From assembly GCF_001856685.1 (NCBI RefSeq), contig NZ_CP017812.1:1860001-1924000 (forward strand): a stretch of DNA of 64,000 bases, read 5' to 3'. Positions 49,755-58,466 of the stretch are shown piece by piece. Under the pieces are notes generated by a model that had not been told where the DNA came from, searched no databases, and saw nothing but the letters and a program-made list of their open reading frames with translations. Origin of the DNA: Boudabousia tangfeifanii (lineage in GTDB: Bacteria > Actinomycetota > Actinomycetes > Actinomycetales > Actinomycetaceae). Each line of letters begins with the position of its first letter. Position 1 is the stretch's first letter. Made by a program: the position numbers and the translations under genes.

Positions 49755-51029
49755 ATGGCTGAAAACATTGTGGTTTTTGAGATTCCGTACGCTTGCCCGC
49801 AGTCGCAACCGGATCATGACTTGATGCTGGCGCTGGCCACAGTTTTTAATCGCGAACAGGAACATTTGGGGACCGCAGCACTGAGCGAAGCCACTCCTGA
49901 AGAATTTTCGGCCTGTCTTAATCCGTCCCCCGATAGTGTGGTGAAGCATCGGATCTTCGTGGCGCTAAAGGCATCTGCCCTTGCCGAGGACGCTTCAGGG
50001 GTCGATCCAACGACCGGCGCCGCATCGAAAGCCCCCAAGTTGGGAGTTGCCGACGATGCCTCTAGAGACCGCTCAACAGCTAGCAACGCGTCAGCCAACA
50101 GCAATACTGCACCCGTTTTGCCGCACGAGGTGCGGGTGCGCGATGTGGTTGGTTACGCCTCACTGATGTATTGGGATCAGCCTGAGGCGAAGCAAGGTTA
50201 CCTTTCGGTGTTCACGGATGTGGATTATCGCCGTCAAGGTATCGGTTCAGCTTTACACGAGGCGGCAGCTAATCGCGCTCGCACCTTGGGCTTATCGATT
50301 GTTGAGGGTTGGGTGGTAGCGATTTCTGATCGCATCACTCCCCCACAACGGGAGGCGGCGGTTCACTTGCCCAATGGTGATTCTTTCCCCATGGTTCCAG
50401 AGCTGGCTGCGACGATGAGTTGGGGTTACGAGTTGGGCAATGTGGAGTATATGAACGCGCTACATTTTCCGATGACCGAGGACGCGATCGCGATTTTGAC
50501 CGCCCGTGCCGCAGAAATGCCTAGCAATTTCCAAGTTTATTCTTGGTTAGATGCGGACTATCCCCCAGAGTTAGCAGATCCGGCCAAGTTCATGGAAAGT
50601 TTCTTGCGGTTGCGTAGCTACGCGAATGAGGAAATCCCGGCCGGTGAGCTTTCGGTAGAAAATCATTCTCATACGCTTGCCTCTTGGGAAGCTTTAGTGG
50701 AGCGGGATGTTCGTGCTGGCAAACAGTTATTGAACGCAGCGATTTGCGACGAGTCTGGGCAAGTAGTCGCGCTATCAACCGCCCAGCGTCAAGCGCGGCC
50801 CGAGGGCGTTTTCCACCAGGACACCACGCTGGTGGCACCGTCAGCTCGTGGCCAAAAACTCGGTTGGGCCCTAAAGGCAGCGCTACATAAGTTAATCGTG
50901 AGCACCTGCGATCAGCCGCGGGCCATCCTGACTTGGAATGCAGTTTCAAACAAATCAATGCTGCACATCAACGAAAGCATCGGTTTCCACCCGTTCCTGC
51001 TCGAAGGCGTAGTGCAGTTGCGACTCTAA
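49755..51029 (+). CDS. Double GNAT-type acetyltransferase
   Basis: A 424-residue protein with two GNAT folds. In the first, GYASLMYWDQPEAKQGYLSVFTDVDYRRQGIG carries the acetyl-CoA loop (about 150-182). The second holds TTLVAPSARGQKLGWALKAALHKLI and ends in a NKSMLHINESIGF motif. An Ala/Ser/Asp linker interrupts the first fold (about 70-120) and includes a CCGAGGACG copy. This arrangement is known from MshD-like and other actinobacterial double-GNAT proteins; the substrate is not clear. I prefer ATG 49755 to 49749, because TAAACT ends six bases before it, the same leaderless spacing as in other genes here. Confidence 0.85.
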   Translation: MAENIVVFEIPYACPQSQPDHDLMLALATVFNREQEHLGTAALSEATPEEFSACLNPSPDSVVKHRIFVALKASALAEDASGVDPTTGAASKAPKLGVADDASRDRSTASNASANSNTAPVLPHEVRVRDVVGYASLMYWDQPEAKQGYLSVFTDVDYRRQGIGSALHEAAANRARTLGLSIVEGWVVAISDRITPPQREAAVHLPNGDSFPMVPELAATMSWGYELGNVEYMNALHFPMTEDAIAILTARAAEMPSNFQVYSWLDADYPPELADPAKFMESFLRLRSYANEEIPAGELSVENHSHTLASWEALVERDVRAGKQLLNAAICDESGQVVALSTAQRQARPEGVFHQDTTLVAPSARGQKLGWALKAALHKLIVSTCDQPRAILTWNAVSNKSMLHINESIGFHPFLLEGVVQLRL

Positions 51030-51503
51030 AAGGAAACGCTATTCCATCTTTCAACGGCACGTCAGAGTAGTAACAGTTTCGTTTGTTAATGCCACGTGCC
51101 TACTAGCCATTGGGGATGTCCCATTCAAAACAGTATTTTAGCGTTGACAAATTTGGCACAAATTATGTTCGAACAAGTAAGTTGAAACTATCGAACAATA
51201 TTTATCTCCAAAGTCGTGGGCTGAGGAGATAGCTGTATCGTTTAAAGTGGAGCATCGTATCAAGGTTCAATAGCACAAGACACTCTTTATTCGCTGACAA
51301 TACCTTTTGTAGGGTAAAGGCACGCTACGCGCCTCATTTGAGAACAAAAAAGTTAAACAATTACTTTATAAATTGAAAAAAACATTAAAAGTGTATTCTT
51401 TAATATAACTATTAGCCTAAAATTTTAGGAAGTTACCAATGACGCTAAGAAAATTAGTTATCCAACCATAGTGTAGTTATCCCTTCAATCTTGGTGAGCA
51501 TAA
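51030..51503. other. A+T-rich spacer upstream of the exporter operon
   Basis: No gene is seen. GCGTTGACAAATTTG at 51142-51156 is identical to a 15-base stretch at 27016-27030 and contains TTGACA. Near 51361-51410 the sequence is extremely A+T-rich with TTGAAA and TAATAT and may hold the promoter of the lipoprotein gene. Confidence 0.5.
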
Positions 51504-52253
51504 ATGGAAAAGGCTATCACTTTTAGTTTGCTGTTATCCGTAAGCATTATTTTGGGTGGTTGCGGGCAGTCTCTTCCCGCTCAAAATTCCTCCCCTCAGT
51601 CGTTGCCGGCTTATGAGCATTGGCGTGCTAGCGTCAAAAATGAACCGAAACACCTCAGCGAAAGTGAGGTAACGCAGTTACGTTTGGAGCGAGCAAAAAG
51701 AGAAAAACCGGATTGGCTGGGGGATGCAAAAATCCCGGAAGTGGTGCGTGAAGTTGACCGCGATGAGCAACCAAAGGTACTAGCGAAGTGTTTGGCCGAC
51801 CAAGGCATTGAAGCGCGCCCAACCTCTTCGGGTGTGATTACTGGAAAACTTGACGATAATGGAACTTCCGGCAGTGAACAGAACACTGACCCGGCAGCCC
51901 TTGAAATGAAAAGAAAACGTTTTCAGGCAGCTTCTTGGGAATGCCTGGTGAAATACCCGGTAATTGAAAGCCAAGTTGTTGACGACTCCGCCATTTCCGA
52001 CCAGATCTATTACGAATACTATCGTGACTGGTGGATTCCTTGCGTGGAACAGAACTTTGGCGGCAAATATGACCGGTCGCAGATCCCTTCACTTGAGTCT
52101 TACTTAAACGATCACGAATGGAATTTGCAGGGATCCGAAAGCTGGAAAGACATTTCTGGAGACTACTTTGATCCCGGTACCAGCAAGGGAATGAAGCTTG
52201 ACCAAACCTGCCCCATACTTCCCCCGGCAGCAGCTTTAAGTGGTGAAAACTAG
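51504..52253 (+). CDS. Lipoprotein of unknown function, first gene of an exporter operon
   Basis: A 249-residue lipoprotein with lipobox LGGC (residue 20). The mature part is hydrophilic, with four cysteines beyond the lipid-bearing one, in KCLADQG, WECLVKYP, IPCVEQNFGG and DQTCP, possibly as two disulfides. I do not recognise the family. It lies 69 bases before the adaptor gene in the same direction, so it may be an accessory or immunity-like component of the ABC exporter. Confidence 0.75.
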   Translation: MEKAITFSLLLSVSIILGGCGQSLPAQNSSPQSLPAYEHWRASVKNEPKHLSESEVTQLRLERAKREKPDWLGDAKIPEVVREVDRDEQPKVLAKCLADQGIEARPTSSGVITGKLDDNGTSGSEQNTDPAALEMKRKRFQAASWECLVKYPVIESQVVDDSAISDQIYYEYYRDWWIPCVEQNFGGKYDRSQIPSLESYLNDHEWNLQGSESWKDISGDYFDPGTSKGMKLDQTCPILPPAAALSGEN

Positions 52254-52322
52254 ATGATAAGAATGGACAATTGTGCGGCCAGGGAAGTTCAGGCCGGCCC
52301 GTTTGCGGTGGGCGTGATATAG

Positions 52323-53432
52323 ATGGTTCAGGGGTTGTCCAGAAAACCCGGCAAGTTTTCTAAAGTTCCTAAAACTTTGCTGGCTGTGTTAGTGGTGCTG
52401 GTGGCGTGTAGTTTCTTGGGTGGTTACCTGGTGGCACAACTGTTTCGTGCCCAGTCTACGAACGAGGACGCCCCAGTTGATGCGAAAGTGGAAAATGCGG
52501 AAATTGGCAAGCGGGTGCCATTTCCGGTGACTGCCAAACTGGACAAGATTAAACTTCCTGCCAATCTAAAAAGCGGGGTGGTTACCTGGGTCAGTGATCA
52601 AAACCGGTTTGAAAACGGGAACGTGGTTTATCGCCTCGACGACCAACCGGTGGTGATAGTTAAAAGTGACATCCCGTTCTACCGCGACCTAGAGTCGGGG
52701 GTGCAAGGCTCTGACGTGCAACAATTTTCCAGGCTGTTAGTCAGCAATGGTTTCCTGTCGGAACCTGGCAGTAAAGTTGATTCCCGCATGATTGCTGCCA
52801 TTAAAAAGTGGCAAAAGCAGTTGGGGGCTAGTGTCACCGGCACTGTGGGTCGGGGAACGCTGATTGCGACGCGCACCCTGCCAGCCTTGGTTGAGATTGA
52901 TAGTGCAGTCACGGTGGGCAGCCAACTAAATGGGGGTGAGCAAACGCTTTACAGTTTCAGTGACCAGCCCACCCTCTCGTTGAGCACCTTACCGGCACAA
53001 GAAAAAATTTTGACCGAGGCGAAAGAACTGAAGGTCAACGTTGACAATCAACAGGTACCGGTGGTGATTTCAGATAAAAAGTCTACCGAAGATGGTGCCA
53101 GCACAGTCTTTACTTTTACTGCCGCTAACGGTGAACCATTCTGCCACCCAAATTGTGCCAAGGTAATGTCTAAGCCGGAAATGCTTTGGTCTTTAGAAGC
53201 CATTGTGATTCCTCAAACCACCGGCCCAGCCGTACCCGTCGGCGCCTTGATGGTGGATGAAAAAGGTAAAACTTTGGTGCAAAAAGTTGCGGGTAAAGAA
53301 CTGGTGACCCAAGAAGTGAAAATCCTGGCCGCCTCTGAGGGCTTAGCCATTGTTTCAGGCTTAAATCCGGGGGACGTGGTGCGCCTTAATCCGCGGCCTG
53401 CCTCCGGTGGTACCCCAGAGACTAAACCGTAG
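52323..53432 (+). CDS. Membrane-fusion-type adaptor with peptidoglycan-binding domain
   Basis: A 369-residue protein anchored by one TM (about 18-40). The outer part has beta-barrel/lipoyl-like strands of the MacA/HlyD type (RVPFPVTAKLDKIKLPANL at the front, PVGALMVDEKGKTLVQKVAGKELVTQEVKI at the end). Between them is a PG_binding_1 module at about 125-165 (GVQGSDVQQFSRLLVSNGFL...IAAIKKWQKQLG). Such adaptors with a wall-binding insert occur with MacB-like ABC exporters in Gram-positive bacteria. It stands directly before the ATPase gene. Confidence 0.85.
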   Translation: MVQGLSRKPGKFSKVPKTLLAVLVVLVACSFLGGYLVAQLFRAQSTNEDAPVDAKVENAEIGKRVPFPVTAKLDKIKLPANLKSGVVTWVSDQNRFENGNVVYRLDDQPVVIVKSDIPFYRDLESGVQGSDVQQFSRLLVSNGFLSEPGSKVDSRMIAAIKKWQKQLGASVTGTVGRGTLIATRTLPALVEIDSAVTVGSQLNGGEQTLYSFSDQPTLSLSTLPAQEKILTEAKELKVNVDNQQVPVVISDKKSTEDGASTVFTFTAANGEPFCHPNCAKVMSKPEMLWSLEAIVIPQTTGPAVPVGALMVDEKGKTLVQKVAGKELVTQEVKILAASEGLAIVSGLNPGDVVRLNPRPASGGTPETKP

Positions 53433-53441
53433 CGTGGGAAC

Positions 53442-54089
53442 ATGATGGAACCAACGCTAGCCGTAGAGAACCTCAATTTTAGGTACGCTAAAAATCTTCC
53501 CTTGGTGATCAAAAACTTCAGCTACGATTTTCCCAGTGGCGCCGCGATCGCTTTGACCGGACAGTCAGGGTGCGGCAAATCCACCCTGCTTTATTTATGC
53601 GGGCTACTGTTGAATCCTTCCTCCGGCCAGATTTGGCTCAACCATGAAAACACCACGCTGTTAAACGATCAGGAGCGTTCTAGAAGACGCAATCAGAATA
53701 TCGGTTTTGTTTTCCAAAACGCGGAACTGGATGCGCACCAAACGATCCTCACCTCGGTGATTGAACCGGCCTACTATGCGGGCTCTGCCGGCATCGATTC
53801 TAGGCGTAGAGCCATGAAGTTGCTAGAAATCTTTGGGGTTAGTGAACTGGCCAACTCGAAACCCACCCAGATTTCGGGGGGTCAGGCCGCCAGGGCGGCA
53901 CTAGCACGCGCATTCTTGTTGGATCCGCCGATCATTTTAGCTGACGAACCTACCGGCAACCTTGACCCAAAAAACACCAAAATTGTGCTCGATTCACTGC
54001 TTGGGGCCGCCAGGGAAAACAAAACCATCATCATTGCCACACACGACCCCAGGGTCATTGAGCAATGCGACCTGACGGTGCAGCTGTGA
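53442..54089 (+). CDS. ABC transporter ATP-binding protein (MacB/LolD type)
   Basis: A 215-residue ATPase with Walker A GQSGCGKST, Q-loop FVFQNAELD, signature ISGGQAARAALARAF and Walker B IILADEPTGNLD. It powers the FtsX-type permease whose start overlaps its stop as GTGA. Two adjacent ATGs (53442 and 53445) are possible. Confidence 0.94.
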   Translation: MMEPTLAVENLNFRYAKNLPLVIKNFSYDFPSGAAIALTGQSGCGKSTLLYLCGLLLNPSSGQIWLNHENTTLLNDQERSRRRNQNIGFVFQNAELDAHQTILTSVIEPAYYAGSAGIDSRRRAMKLLEIFGVSELANSKPTQISGGQAARAALARAFLLDPPIILADEPTGNLDPKNTKIVLDSLLGAARENKTIIIATHDPRVIEQCDLTVQL

Positions 54090-55174
54090 AACTTAAAACC
54101 ATCTGTAAAGTTGCCGCACAAGAAATTCGGGCCGAAAAGGTTTCCACATTTTTGCTGGCCCTAATTGTTTGCGCCACGATCGCGTCAGCCATTCTGACCG
54201 TCGGTCAGAATGCCGCCCAAAAAGCCCGGGTGGATGAACTATTAGCCAGCGCCAGCGGACGCACTTTCACCCTACAAGAAACCGGTGAGGAAAACCGAAT
54301 AAATGCCAGCGTCTGCCAGGCAATACACCGCCTCGAAACGGTAGAAACTGCCGTCTGTCTAGGTGACATTACGGATGTGTACCCCACCAGTTTGCAACAC
54401 ATTGTGAACGTTCCAGTACAAGTCATTGACCAAATTGAGCATGTCACCACCCAGCCGGTCAAAAAAGCGGACAACTACCTTTACGCCACCCCCAACGCCC
54501 TCGACAAACTAAGTTTTAAAACCAGCAGCGGCGAAGTCACCGACCCGCACACCAACCTCACCTACCAGGTAGCGGGCCAAATAGTGCCAACCCCGGGGCT
54601 GGAAAGTTTGAACGGTAGCCTGCTACAAGTCGCAGCCAACCCCACCCAAACCCGGTTCTTCAAAATGATCGTTACCGCCAAAACCCTTGATTCCCTTGAA
54701 AACACAAGGAGGGCTGCACTGTCGCTGTTGGGGAACCCTAATGCCAATCAAGTTAAAGTTGTTTCCCACACTGGCATCAGCCAAAACCTGAAAATCATCC
54801 AAGCAGACGTCCTCAACTATCAGAAGACCATGCTCGCTCAAATCTTGGCAATCGGGATCTTTTTGGTGACTCTAGTAGTCTTCGGTGACGTCATTTCGCG
54901 CAGAAAAACCATTGGCCGCCGCCGCGCCCTCGGCATTAGCCGCGCCGACCTGATCACCCTGGTGGCAGTGCGAACCATGCTAATCGCCACCATCACCGGG
55001 GTGGCTGCAACCCTACTGAGCACCGTCATTACCTACTACTATTTCGCCCCGCCACCGGCTAGCTTTCTACTGTCCACCAACCTGCTAGTGATTGCGGCCG
55101 CCGGCCTCGGCTCATTCCCTGGGGCAATCTGGGCAGCCTGGTCAGACCCCGTCTCGGTCCTGCGCACCCCTTAG
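54086..55174 (+). CDS. FtsX/MacB-type ABC permease
   Basis: A 362-residue permease with one TM near the N-terminus, an extracytoplasmic domain of about 210 residues, and three C-terminal TMs carrying RRKTIGRRRALGISRADLITLVAVRT, the usual FtsX coupling segment. The GTG at 54086 overlaps the ATPase stop; the longer frame is rejected. With adaptor and ATPase it forms a tripartite exporter of unknown cargo. Candidates are an antimicrobial peptide or a lipoprotein; no precursor-peptide gene is visible. Confidence 0.9.
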   Translation: MKLKTICKVAAQEIRAEKVSTFLLALIVCATIASAILTVGQNAAQKARVDELLASASGRTFTLQETGEENRINASVCQAIHRLETVETAVCLGDITDVYPTSLQHIVNVPVQVIDQIEHVTTQPVKKADNYLYATPNALDKLSFKTSSGEVTDPHTNLTYQVAGQIVPTPGLESLNGSLLQVAANPTQTRFFKMIVTAKTLDSLENTRRAALSLLGNPNANQVKVVSHTGISQNLKIIQADVLNYQKTMLAQILAIGIFLVTLVVFGDVISRRKTIGRRRALGISRADLITLVAVRTMLIATITGVAATLLSTVITYYYFAPPPASFLLSTNLLVIAAAGLGSFPGAIWAAWSDPVSVLRTP

Positions 55175-55282
55175 CAGGTACAACAAACACAGACAGCAAT
55201 AACAGGCTCCAGCATACGAACAAAGCCCAAAAGGGATAAATCTCAACTAACAGTAATATCAATGGTCTTAACAAGACTACTT

Positions 55283-55939
55283 TTAGTGGCACCTTAAAGT
55301 GTCGGTGAGCTGCTTTGTTCCTCCGTAATTCATCCCGAAGGTTACGTTGGCTTGTTCACCTTGCCAAGCCACTTGATAGTTCCCTTCCAGCACCCCAAAG
55401 GCGTACCTGTCACTAGGCCCCATTCCGATAGGCTCCAAAAACCAACTCTGCGGTTTTTTCACATAGTAAGTACTGTTCGTCGCCACCAAAACTTGCTCCA
55501 CCACCAAAACAATTTGGCAACCCGATTCACTTTTCGGTTCCATTCGTACCACGCCTTTAGCATCAGGAACAGAAAAAACCACCACAAACAAGGACCAAAA
55601 CAAAGCTGCCACAATCAAGAAGAATCCGGCAATCGCAGCTAAGGAACGCCAGATTGAGGAAATCGGCTGGGGAATCACATACTTGTCTTTGGTCACGGCT
55701 CGACCGATCGCCCCAACAAACACCAAAATCCAACCCACCACGACTTGGAAAGTGACGATCATTCCCGGAAGCAAAAACCAGTCGCCGATAACTAAGATGC
55801 CTCGCTTAGCACTAAAAATAAACTGCGGAACTCCCACCAGCGCCGGCACTAGCAGTACGAGTCCCACCGCTAGAACCACTAGCGGCCACCTCTCGGTAGT
55901 GCCACTAATCTTGGAAAGGTTCTTTACGTCCTCGGCCAT
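55283..55939 (-). CDS. Membrane protein of unknown function
   Basis: A 218-residue protein with three TMs (about 18-36, 58-78 and 96-126) and a C-terminal extracytoplasmic domain of about 90 residues with a cysteine pair (SGCQIVLV and TLRCH at the end). The family is not recognised. It is convergent with the exporter permease; a weak GTCTT/AAGAC hairpin near 55265 lies between them. A CCGAGGACG copy overlaps its fifth to eighth codon region. Confidence 0.65.
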   Translation of the reverse strand: MAEDVKNLSKISGTTERWPLVVLAVGLVLLVPALVGVPQFIFSAKRGILVIGDWFLLPGMIVTFQVVVGWILVFVGAIGRAVTKDKYVIPQPISSIWRSLAAIAGFFLIVAALFWSLFVVVFSVPDAKGVVRMEPKSESGCQIVLVVEQVLVATNSTYYVKKPQSWFLEPIGMGPSDRYAFGVLEGNYQVAWQGEQANVTFGMNYGGTKQLTDTLRCH

Positions 55940-56107
55940 AAAACAACTTTAACAAAGAACAAGTAGTTAAACGGGACGCGAGTCGGTAGCCAAAAATAAG
56001 TTCATTACCACGAATTACAAACGATTTTCGCGCAGGCCCTAACCTTCACACCACGACTCAGTCTAGGTGATAATAGGGAAAGCTATTAGCCAGGTTGAGG
56101 AGGATAA

Positions 56108-57124
56108 ATGGGATACTGCGAACTACAGGTAGTGCGAGCACAACGGCTAACACGAGTAGTACAACGAGTCTGGCTAAAGCCTGTGTCTGTTGATGGCATG
56201 AACGTTTCTGCCCCATCAGACAACTGCAATAGCAAGCTCGCACAAACAGGCGACCAAGATTCATCGCAGACAGGCGCTCCCTTTGTGCTGGGGCAAACCG
56301 TAATGCTTTCACTCCCAAGCGGTAGCGCCAGCGAGCCTCCCATCCGCAGCTACACCATTTCGCAAGTCAAGCCCAGTAAGGACCAGCAAACCTGGCAGTT
56401 CGCCTTGGACATTGTGGTTCATGACGACATGGCAAAATACGGCATCACCGGCCTGCGCAGCACCGCTCCCCAGTTCATGCCAGCCGAGGACGCACCAGGC
56501 ACCGGCAATCCAATGGCCGCTGGTGGTAATCCGATGGCCGCTGAAAATCCGACGGCTGACAACCCGATGATGGCTAATGACTCGCTTAACCCAATGATGG
56601 CCAGTAGTGAACTTTTGCCCCCAACTGCCCCAGCCCCGGTGCCTCCTGCCGAACAGGTCAAGGCAGGACCAGGCGCAACCTGGGCAGCTAATGCCCGCGT
56701 GGGCGACCGTTTGTGGGGCTTAATCTCTCCCTTAGAATCCCCCATTTTGGTCTGTCAAAATGAGCTGAATTTTACTTGGAATCAGTCCGCAAATGTGGCA
56801 CTTTTGGTTGATCTATCAGCGTTTCCAGCGGCTCAGGCAATCACCCAAGCCTACGGGGATTCGACCTCGGCCCCCAGTTTCACGGTGATCGGAAAAGTAC
56901 AGCACAAAGCGGATCGACAAGTATTCCCAGCTGCCGAAAAAACTGACTTTTTGCGTCCAAAACATGAGCCAACCACATTCCTGCGCGACCTAATCACTCC
57001 ACTAACAGATCAAGGACTGCAAGTATGGGTAGCCGGTGGCGAAGAATGGCTCCAAACCACCAAAGCGGCCCTGAAAAACCTCCCCAAAACGGTAGAAATT
57101 AGCGAAATCCGCCTGTGGAGCTAG
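56108..57124 (+). CDS. Siderophore-interacting-protein (SIP) family oxidoreductase-like, with NPM-repeat insertion
   Basis: A 338-residue protein with the FAD-domain pattern of SIP/ViuB ferric-siderophore reductases: PIRSYTIS (residues 78-85, family RxYT), FALDIVVHDD and GPGATWAANARVGDRLWGLISP. An insertion of about 68 residues (120-187) splits the FAD domain and contains NPMAA/NPMMA repeats. The C-terminal NAD(P)H-like half (AANVALLVDLSAFPAAQ-type, ending VWVAGGEEW) is divergent. GAGGAGGATAA precedes the ATG. It lies just before efeUOB, so a role in iron release from chelates fits. Cofactor use is inferred. Confidence 0.75.
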   Translation: MGYCELQVVRAQRLTRVVQRVWLKPVSVDGMNVSAPSDNCNSKLAQTGDQDSSQTGAPFVLGQTVMLSLPSGSASEPPIRSYTISQVKPSKDQQTWQFALDIVVHDDMAKYGITGLRSTAPQFMPAEDAPGTGNPMAAGGNPMAAENPTADNPMMANDSLNPMMASSELLPPTAPAPVPPAEQVKAGPGATWAANARVGDRLWGLISPLESPILVCQNELNFTWNQSANVALLVDLSAFPAAQAITQAYGDSTSAPSFTVIGKVQHKADRQVFPAAEKTDFLRPKHEPTTFLRDLITPLTDQGLQVWVAGGEEWLQTTKAALKNLPKTVEISEIRLWS

Positions 57125-57272
57125 AGACTAAACTGCCCCAAACCCCATAAAAGCAGGATTTTCCAAAGAACATTTAGGTTCCTGCCAGAACCCAAAACCC
57201 AACATCCAACGCGCTTGCACACAACTACATGCGTATTTCAGCACATTTTTACGCAACAGTGTCATTTCGTAA

Positions 57273-57314
57273 TTGACATTAGCTAAGGATTGCCTTATCT
57301 TAGGCTAGGCTAAT
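57273..57314 (+). promoter_or_regulatory. efeU promoter with overlapping DtxR/IdeR box
   Basis: TTGACA (57273-57278) and TATCTT (57296-57301) are 17 bases apart. TTAGGCTAGGCTAA (57300-57313) overlaps the -10 and the predicted start of transcription and matches the iron-box core. Iron repression of efeUOB is therefore likely. Confidence 0.75.
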
Positions 57315-57362
57315 GTGTAATTCTGGAATGCCTTATGGCAGGCCAAAACGGATCGGAAGTAA

Positions 57363-58319
57363 ATGTTCTGGGGAAACTTTATTATTGCCCTCCGCGAAGG
57401 TGTTGAGGCCTCACTTTTGGTGGGGATCCTAGTCGCCTATGTCGTCAAGATTGGACGTCGCGATGTGCTTCCCAAGCTCTGGTTAGGGGTTATCCTCGCC
57501 GCTTTGATCCCGCTAGGGGCTGGCGCCTACATGACTTGGGGAACTTACACCCTGACAATGCAAGCCCAAGAAATTCTGGGCGGCTCACTCTCCCTTTTGG
57601 CTGCCGTTTTCGTCACGTGGATGATGCTTTGGATGTCCTCTCATTCGCGCGAACTGGCCGGCAATCTAACTGCCGATGCTGCTAAAGCCCTTGAAAATAA
57701 CTCTGCTTGGGCTTTCGTTTGGCTTGCTGTACTTGCGGTTGGCCGTGAAGGAATCGAAACCGCTGTTTTCATTATGGGAACCGTTGATTCCTCAGCAAAT
57801 ACCTCGACTTACGCTCCTTTGCTGGGCATGTTGGCCGGTTTAGCTGTAGCCGTTTTGATTGGTTGGATCATTTACTCGGGCGCAGCCCGCTTCAACCTTC
57901 ACCTATTCTTCTCGATCACCGGCTTCTTCCTCATTTTCGTGGCAGCCGGCATCGCCGCCTATGGCATTCACGACCTGCAAGAAGCTGGGGTACTTCCTGG
58001 GCTAACCAACACGGTTTACCGCCTCTCCCCCTACTTCGATGGTTCAGTCTTCCCTTGGTTGACCGCGAACTCCACCTGGTTCAACCTGCTATCGGCCATG
58101 TTTAACGTTCAGCTCGACCCCACCTGGTTGGAATTCCTCATGTGGTGGGCCTACGTCCTGACCGTCCTCCCGATCTTCATTTACGTGCAGTTCATTCGCC
58201 CCAAGAAGATTGCCAAAGCACGTGCCACCTCCCAGGCACAACTTGCTCTAGCTCAGGCCAAGGCTAACCCCGGCAATCCTCGTCAGGTACCTGCCACTGC
58301 CAAAGCCATGACTACCTAG
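57363..58319 (+). CDS. efeU: EfeU, FTR1-family iron permease
   Basis: A 318-residue permease with seven TMs. The two iron-binding REGxE motifs are both present: ALREGVEASLLVGIL near the start and VGREGIETAVFIMG in the fourth helix. The tail is Ala/Lys-rich. GGAAG precedes the ATG. First gene of efeUOB; it needs the binding protein EfeO and the peroxidase EfeB. Confidence 0.95.
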   Translation: MFWGNFIIALREGVEASLLVGILVAYVVKIGRRDVLPKLWLGVILAALIPLGAGAYMTWGTYTLTMQAQEILGGSLSLLAAVFVTWMMLWMSSHSRELAGNLTADAAKALENNSAWAFVWLAVLAVGREGIETAVFIMGTVDSSANTSTYAPLLGMLAGLAVAVLIGWIIYSGAARFNLHLFFSITGFFLIFVAAGIAAYGIHDLQEAGVLPGLTNTVYRLSPYFDGSVFPWLTANSTWFNLLSAMFNVQLDPTWLEFLMWWAYVLTVLPIFIYVQFIRPKKIAKARATSQAQLALAQAKANPGNPRQVPATAKAMTT

Positions 58320-58335
58320 TCACCCCATAGCTTCC

Positions 58336-58380
58336 TTGGGCCCAACTAGGTCCAAGAAACTGGACCTACTTGGGCCCAAA
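58336..58380 (+). other. Strong hairpin between efeU and efeO
   Basis: CTTGGGCCCAACTAGGTCCA faces TGGACCTACTTGGGCCCAAA with one mismatch and a six-base loop. Without a T-run, it probably sets mRNA stability or relative expression rather than full termination. Confidence 0.75.
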
Positions 58381-58466
58381 CTTTTCGGAAGCACCGCCTT
58401 CCAACCCCGGGGAACTATCCCCACAAAACCTGGGCAAATGCCCAAAAACTGAGAGAAAGAAACATT

